The notes under the pieces: generated by a model
Databases searched by the model: none
What the model saw: only the letters and a program-made list of their open reading frames with translations
Told to the model about the DNA's origin: nothing
Position numbers and translations under genes: made by a program
Shown: positions 7,256-9,862 of the stretch, in pieces
Position numbering within the stretch: the stretch's first letter is position 1
Layout of the letters: each line of letters starts with the position of its first letter
Origin: Rhizobiaceae bacterium
Lineage (GTDB): Bacteria > Pseudomonadota > Alphaproteobacteria > Rhizobiales > Rhizobiaceae
DNA: 9,862 bases
Reading direction: 5' to 3'
Assembly (NCBI GenBank): GCA_028865845.1
Contig: JAGWJK010000091.1
Coordinates: 1 to 9,862 of the forward strand

Positions 7256-7504
7256 TTGCGCGCTGCTCTGGATAGTTGGTTCCATGAAGTCAGCAGAGCA
7301 GATTGGAAGTCGATGGCAGATGTGAAGCAGCGCTATGCGCATGCAAGCATCATCAATGCCGAACGCATCGTCTTTAATATCAAAGGCAATGAATATCGTT
7401 TGATCGTCGCTGTAAACTTCGCAAAATCAGCCGTCTGGATAAAGTGGATCGGTTCCCATCGAGAGTACGATTCGATCGACGCGGCAAGGATGGAACATGA
7501 ATGA
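7256..7504 (+). CDS. higB: HigB-family mRNA interferase toxin, start uncertain and possibly 5'-eroded
   Basis: The protein matches the HigB_toxin group of RelE-like ribosome-dependent mRNA endonucleases: SWFHEVSRADWKS, then YAHASIINAERIVFNIKGNEYRLIVAVNF and KWIGSHREYDSIDA, the core found in HigB toxins of alphaproteobacteria. From the TTG at 7256 it is 82 aa. Family similarity clearly begins earlier: reading in frame from 7187 gives R-V-I-A-R-R-T-L-T-E-F-A-E-S, the usual start of HigB after its Met, but the codon where the Met is expected (7184-7186) is GCG and no ATG, GTG or TTG occurs between the in-frame TAG (7172-7174) and 7256. The TTG has an AAAAAGG 10 nt upstream. The toxin is therefore either shortened by about 24 residues, started at a rare codon, or decayed. 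Its end overlaps higA by 8 nt. GC is visibly lower than in the flanking metabolic genes. Confidence 0.75.
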   Translation: MRAALDSWFHEVSRADWKSMADVKQRYAHASIINAERIVFNIKGNEYRLIVAVNFAKSAVWIKWIGSHREYDSIDAARMEHE

Positions 7505-7874
7505 GCTGAAGCCGATACGAAACGATGAGGACTATGAGAACGCTCTTTTGATATTGAAAGAACTGTGGGGCGCTAAGGACGGCACCCCGGAAAGCGACAG
7601 GCTCGAAATTCTGGTGACCCTGATCGATGCTTATGAGGCAGCGCACTATCCGATAGATCTGCCCGATCCGATAGATGCGATCCTGTTTCGAATGGAACAG
7701 CAAGGCCTGACCCGGAAAGATCTGGAGCCGATTTTGGGGAGTCGGGGAAGAGTAGCCGAAGTTCTCAATCGCAAAAGATCTCTGTCGATAGAGATGATCC
7801 GGCGCCTACACGAACGTCTCGGAATTCCGGCTGATATTCTTATTCAACCGAGCCGGATCGTTCGAGCAGCTTGA
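7497..7874 (+). CDS. higA: HigA-family antitoxin with HTH domain
   Basis: A 125-aa antitoxin that would bind and neutralise HigB and repress the operon. The N-terminal part (about 1-55, NELKPIRNDEDYENALLILKELW and an acidic DRLEILVTLIDAYE helix) is the toxin-binding region typical of the HigA/COG5499 group. The C-terminal XRE helix-turn-helix spans about 58-113 (DPIDAILFRMEQQGLTRKDLEP, then SRGRVAEVLNRKRSLSIEMIRRLHERLGIPADIL). The ATG is preceded by AAGGA (7486-7490) at 6 nt and overlaps the toxin end by 8 nt, so toxin comes first and translation is coupled. It is intact and uses more A/T-ending codons than its neighbours, which suggests horizontal gain of the pair. With the toxin doubtful, it may persist as a regulator. 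Confidence 0.9.
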   Translation: MNELKPIRNDEDYENALLILKELWGAKDGTPESDRLEILVTLIDAYEAAHYPIDLPDPIDAILFRMEQQGLTRKDLEPILGSRGRVAEVLNRKRSLSIEMIRRLHERLGIPADILIQPSRIVRAA

Positions 7875-7897
7875 GAGAGCGCCGAAGGCGCACTCTC
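7875..7897. terminator. Hairpin between convergent higA and the SDR gene
   Basis: Directly after the higA stop, GAGA-GCGCC (7875-7883) pairs with GGCGC (7887-7891) and, after two unpaired bases, TCTC (7894-7897), leaving a GAA loop. It sits in the 39-nt space between two convergent genes, the usual place for a shared terminator. No T-run follows on either strand, so intrinsic termination is uncertain. Confidence 0.4.
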
Positions 7898-7913
7898 CTC
7901 ATTCCCGTAACCG

Positions 7914-8717
7914 TCAAACCACCGGCACCGTCCCTCCATCGATTGTATACTCCGCCCCATGGATGGAAGCCGCGCGGTCTGATGCCAGGAACGCCACCAG
8001 TTCGGCGATTTCCTCGGGAAAGGCCGGACGTCCAATCGGGATGCCGCCAAGGGCGTCCATGATGCTCTGGCGGGCTGCGGCTTCGTCGATATCGCCATGT
8101 TCGGCGATGCGGCTCACCATGTGCTCGGCCGCCTCGGTCATGATCCAGCCGGGCGCGACCGCTGTCACCCGCACGCCCTTCGGTCCGACCTCCTTGGACA
8201 GTACCTTGCTATAGGTCGTCAGCGCCGCCTTGGCCGCGGCGTAGGCGATGGTCGATTCATGGAGCGGCAGACGACGCTGGATCGAGGAGATGTGGATGAT
8301 GACGCCGGCATGACGTTCGATCATCTGCGGCAGCAAAGCACGATCCAGGCGAACGGCGGCCATGAGATTGAGATCCAGCTCCTGGCGCCACAAGTCATCG
8401 TCGATCGCCGCAAAACCGCCACCGGGTGTCGAGGAACCGCCGAGATTGTGAACGAGGATATCGATGCCGCCGAAAGCCTTCATGACCGCCGTCACGACCT
8501 CGCCAACACCTTGTGCGGTCGTGAGATCGGCTTTCACGAACAGGGCTGCAGGCGAACTTTCCGGCGATGGCGAGCGCGCGGCTGTTGCAACTGTCGCACC
8601 GGCAGCCGTCAGCCGGTGGACGATGGCCGCGCCCGCTCCCTTGGTACCACCCGAGACAAGCACGCGCTTGCCGGAAAATTCATTGGGATCGATGGAAAAA
8701 GTCCGAACGAAACTCAT
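7914..8717 (-). CDS. Short-chain dehydrogenase/reductase (SDR) family oxidoreductase
   Basis: A 267-aa NAD(P)-dependent classical SDR, cytoplasmic. Cofactor-binding motif SGGTKGAGAAI (about 22-32) stands for TGxxxGxG, and HNLGG (90-94) takes the place of NNAG. The catalytic tetrad is complete: Asn117 (LDLNLM), Ser145 (HISSIQRR), Tyr159 and Lys163 (YAAAK). VAPGWIMTE (187-195) and the C-terminal GxxYTIDGGTVPVV are typical. The substrate is not evident; the closest style is the FabG-like oxidoreductases found with SnoaL-like partners. The ATG overlaps the stop of the upstream NTF2-like gene (ATGA), so the two form an operon. An HxlR regulator diverges from them, which points to induction by a reactive or foreign compound (inference). 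Confidence 0.94.
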   Translation of the reverse strand: MSFVRTFSIDPNEFSGKRVLVSGGTKGAGAAIVHRLTAAGATVATAARSPSPESSPAALFVKADLTTAQGVGEVVTAVMKAFGGIDILVHNLGGSSTPGGGFAAIDDDLWRQELDLNLMAAVRLDRALLPQMIERHAGVIIHISSIQRRLPLHESTIAYAAAKAALTTYSKVLSKEVGPKGVRVTAVAPGWIMTEAAEHMVSRIAEHGDIDEAAARQSIMDALGGIPIGRPAFPEEIAELVAFLASDRAASIHGAEYTIDGGTVPVV

Positions 8718-9046
8718 AGACCGATCTCCAGATTGGCAATCCTGCCGTCTGTCCCGAGCGTGAAATCGTAGTGCAGGACAATCGGGCTGCCGGGGAAGGT
8801 GCCCGCAATGCGCGCTGAGACCCGCAGCGCCTTGCCAACCATCGAGGCGCCCTCAACCTCGGCGCTGATGCCGTACTTCTCCGTTGTCTTCTCGATCCAG
8901 CCGCGAATGGCGGCATGGCCATGCATGCCCTCACCTTCGTCATGCACGAATGCGTCATCAGTGAACTGCTCCAGCATGCTGTCCACATCGCGTCTATTTA
9001 CGGCAGCAAAATAGGCTGCCAGTTTTTCGGGCAGTGATATTGTCAT
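8714..9046 (-). CDS. NTF2/SnoaL-like fold protein
   Basis: A 110-aa protein of the nuclear transport factor 2-like superfamily. It has the opening helix LPEKLAAYFAAVNRRDVDSMLEQF and FTDDAFVHDEGEGMHGHAAIRGWIE, then a beta-sheet half ending in VLHYDFTLGTDGRIANLEI. Members are small cone-shaped proteins that act as cyclases, isomerases or hydratases, or only bind ligands; the acidic/His DDAFVHDE part may line the pocket. No signal peptide is present. The ATG at 9046 is chosen for its AAGGAA (9054-9059) at 7 nt; a longer frame from a TTG at 9067 has no such support. It is the first gene of an operon with the SDR and may act on the same substrate. The exact reaction is unknown. Confidence 0.88.
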   Translation of the reverse strand: MTISLPEKLAAYFAAVNRRDVDSMLEQFTDDAFVHDEGEGMHGHAAIRGWIEKTTEKYGISAEVEGASMVGKALRVSARIAGTFPGSPIVLHYDFTLGTDGRIANLEIGL

Positions 9047-9082
9047 ATCTCGATTCCTTCTGTTCAATCAGGGAAACGGAGG

Positions 9083-9109
9083 CGCCACCGTGTCTCGGCA
9101 TAGGTGGCG
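9083..9109. promoter_or_regulatory. Operator-like inverted repeat between snoaL-like and hxlR genes
   Basis: CGCCACC (9083-9089) and GGTGGCG (9103-9109) are a perfect 7-bp inverted repeat with a 13-nt spacer, so the arm centres are 20 bp apart (two helical turns). It lies in the 76-nt gap between the divergent starts (9046 and 9123), and its right arm touches the hxlR ribosome binding site AAGGA (9110-9114). This geometry fits a dimeric winged-helix regulator such as HxlR controlling both directions. The link to this protein is inference. Confidence 0.5.
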
Positions 9110-9122
9110 AAGGACAATCAAA

Positions 9123-9530
9123 ATGGCAAGAACGCACGAAAAAGTAGGGTACTTACCTGAAAGTCAGCATCAGAACTTCGCAACGCCCTCCTCCGCGGCG
9201 ATCGGCGTCGAAAACGTGCTGCGTATTCTGGAAGGCCGCTGGAAGCTGGTGATCCTGTTCCACCTCTTCGGCGGCAAGCTGCTGCGTTTTTCCGAATTGG
9301 AAAAGGCGATCCCGGCCGTCTCGCAAAAGATGCTGATCCAGCAGCTTCGGCAGATGGAAGCCGATGGCATCGTCAGGCGGATCGTTCACCATCAGGTGCC
9401 GCCGAAGGTTGAATATGGCCTGACCGACTGGGGTCAGGCACTTTGCCCGTCGCTCGACGCGCTGCTGAAATGGGCCGCCTCCAGGGAAACGATCGAAGCT
9501 GCCTCTCCACCCAAAGAGGGCTCGATCTGA
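9123..9530 (+). CDS. HxlR-family winged-helix transcriptional regulator
   Basis: A 135-aa MarR-like dimeric regulator of the HxlR family. The domain covers about residues 28-120: GVENVLRILEGRWKLVILFHLF, RFSELEKAIPAVSQKMLIQQLRQMEADGIVRR and the wing PPKVEYGLTDWGQAL, all family hallmarks. The N-terminal Cys used by some members (YodB, HypR) to sense quinones or electrophiles is absent; the only Cys is Cys108 in ALCPS, so a thiol switch of that type is not obvious. The ATG at 9123 is chosen over a GTG at 9090 because AAGGA (9110-9114) stands 8 nt before it and similarity begins after it. It diverges from the SnoaL-like/SDR operon and probably controls it (inference from family habit). Confidence 0.92.
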   Translation: MARTHEKVGYLPESQHQNFATPSSAAIGVENVLRILEGRWKLVILFHLFGGKLLRFSELEKAIPAVSQKMLIQQLRQMEADGIVRRIVHHQVPPKVEYGLTDWGQALCPSLDALLKWAASRETIEAASPPKEGSI

Positions 9531-9550
9531 GCCCAATTCCCACCCCTCTG

Positions 9551-9572
9551 CGCCAAAAGCATGCTATTGGCG
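9551..9572. promoter_or_regulatory. 22-bp near-perfect palindrome upstream of the oxidase gene
   Basis: CGCCAA (9551-9556) and TTGGCG (9567-9572) flank the self-complementary centre AGCATGCT (9558-9565); only the A/A pair at 9557 and 9566 breaks the symmetry, so 20 of 22 positions match. It lies 20 nt after the hxlR stop and 32 nt before the next start codon, followed by the A/T-rich ATTTAAAT (9581-9588). It could be an operator for the oxidase gene or a hairpin ending hxlR; with no T-run after it, the operator reading is preferred. Confidence 0.5.
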
Positions 9573-9604
9573 AATGTCCTATTTAAATTCAAAGGCATAA
9601 TGCG

Positions 9605-9862
9605 ATGACTGCGCCCCTTACGATCGCCGAATTGAAACAGCTTGCGAAGCGGCGCGTGCCGAAAATGTTTTTCCAATATGCCGATTCGGGCTCGTGGACC
9701 GAATCTACCTACGAGGCGAACGAGGCCGATTTCAAGAAAATCAAGCTGCGCCAGCGCGTTCTCGTCGACATGACAAACCGCTCATTGGAGACCACCATGG
9801 TCGGGCAGAAAGCCTCGATGCCCGTGGCTCTTGCGCCGACCGGCGTCACTGGTATGCAGCAT
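9605..9862 (+). CDS. FMN-dependent alpha-hydroxy-acid oxidase/dehydrogenase, LldD-like (3' end missing)
   Basis: The first 86 residues of an FMN enzyme of the L-lactate dehydrogenase/glycolate oxidase family (normally about 380 aa). The opening TIAELKQLAKRRVPKMFF, QYADSGSWTESTYEANEADF and KLRQRVLVDM are the typical N-terminus, and PVALAPTGVTGMQH includes the P-T/V-G FMN-binding loop. The enzyme would oxidise an L-2-hydroxyacid such as lactate to the 2-oxo acid, passing electrons to the respiratory chain or oxygen; the substrate cannot be fixed from this fragment. The ATG is preceded by AAAGG (9591-9595) at 9 nt; the ATG three bases before (9600) meets a stop at its third codon. A palindrome upstream suggests its own control. 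Confidence 0.9.
   Translation, partial: MTAPLTIAELKQLAKRRVPKMFFQYADSGSWTESTYEANEADFKKIKLRQRVLVDMTNRSLETTMVGQKASMPVALAPTGVTGMQH

Noticed and set aside
8097..8771. 224-codon plus-strand open frame opposite the SDR gene
   Set aside because: The SDR tetrad and cofactor motif are on the minus strand; the plus-strand product has no domain.
9090..9122. GTG start for the HxlR gene
   Set aside because: It lies inside the proposed operator and lacks a ribosome site as good as the AAGGA before the ATG at 9123.
1..9862. CRISPR arrays, tRNA or rRNA genes, insertion sequences, integrase or attachment repeats
   Set aside because: No regularly spaced repeats, cloverleaf-like sequences, transposase-like frames or terminal inverted repeats were found on reading both strands.

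Overview
The window reads as chromosomal DNA from an alphaproteobacterium of the Rhizobium/Agrobacterium group. The grounds are high GC with strong G/C preference at third codon positions, the protein style of every gene, the pairing of a membrane-bound cytochrome-c-linked urate oxidase (PuuD) with XdhB/XdhC and GuaD, and a small DUF1127-type protein. The species cannot be fixed from the sequence alone.

Left part (1-7146), purine catabolism. The 3' part of xdhB (molybdopterin subunit of xanthine dehydrogenase) is followed after 2 nt by xdhC (its maturation factor). A small DUF1127-like gene lies convergent to xdhC and overlaps its end. It diverges from a LysR/GcvA-type regulator. A short exported Cys-rich protein of unknown function lies tail-to-tail with the regulator and diverges from puuD (urate to 5-hydroxyisourate), which overlaps guaD (guanine deaminase) by 4 nt. 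Together the products convert guanine to xanthine (GuaD), xanthine or hypoxanthine to urate (XDH, matured by XdhC), and urate to 5-hydroxyisourate (PuuD). The later ureide steps are not in the window.

Middle (7147-7913), a small lower-GC island. It holds a HigB/HigA-type toxin-antitoxin pair, toxin first with an 8-nt overlap. The conserved N-terminus of the toxin is encoded in frame, but no ATG, GTG or TTG precedes it. The first standard start is a TTG about 24 codons into the family domain, so the toxin may be 5'-eroded or unusually initiated. A hairpin follows higA.

Right part (7914-9862), a redox/stress-type module and an oxidase. A two-gene minus-strand operon (NTF2/SnoaL-like protein, then a short-chain dehydrogenase, 4-nt overlap) diverges from an HxlR-family regulator. 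A perfect inverted repeat with arm centres 20 bp apart lies in the divergent promoter region. Beyond HxlR, a near-perfect 22-bp palindrome precedes the start of an FMN-dependent alpha-hydroxy-acid oxidase (LldD-like), which is cut by the window end.

Most of the window is ordinary metabolic and regulatory sequence. I found no clearly new multi-gene system. The items most worth a second look are the toxin without a normal start, the small overlapping DUF1127-like gene, the HxlR/SnoaL/SDR unit with its operator-like repeat, and the palindrome before the oxidase. No tRNA, rRNA, insertion sequence or CRISPR array was seen.
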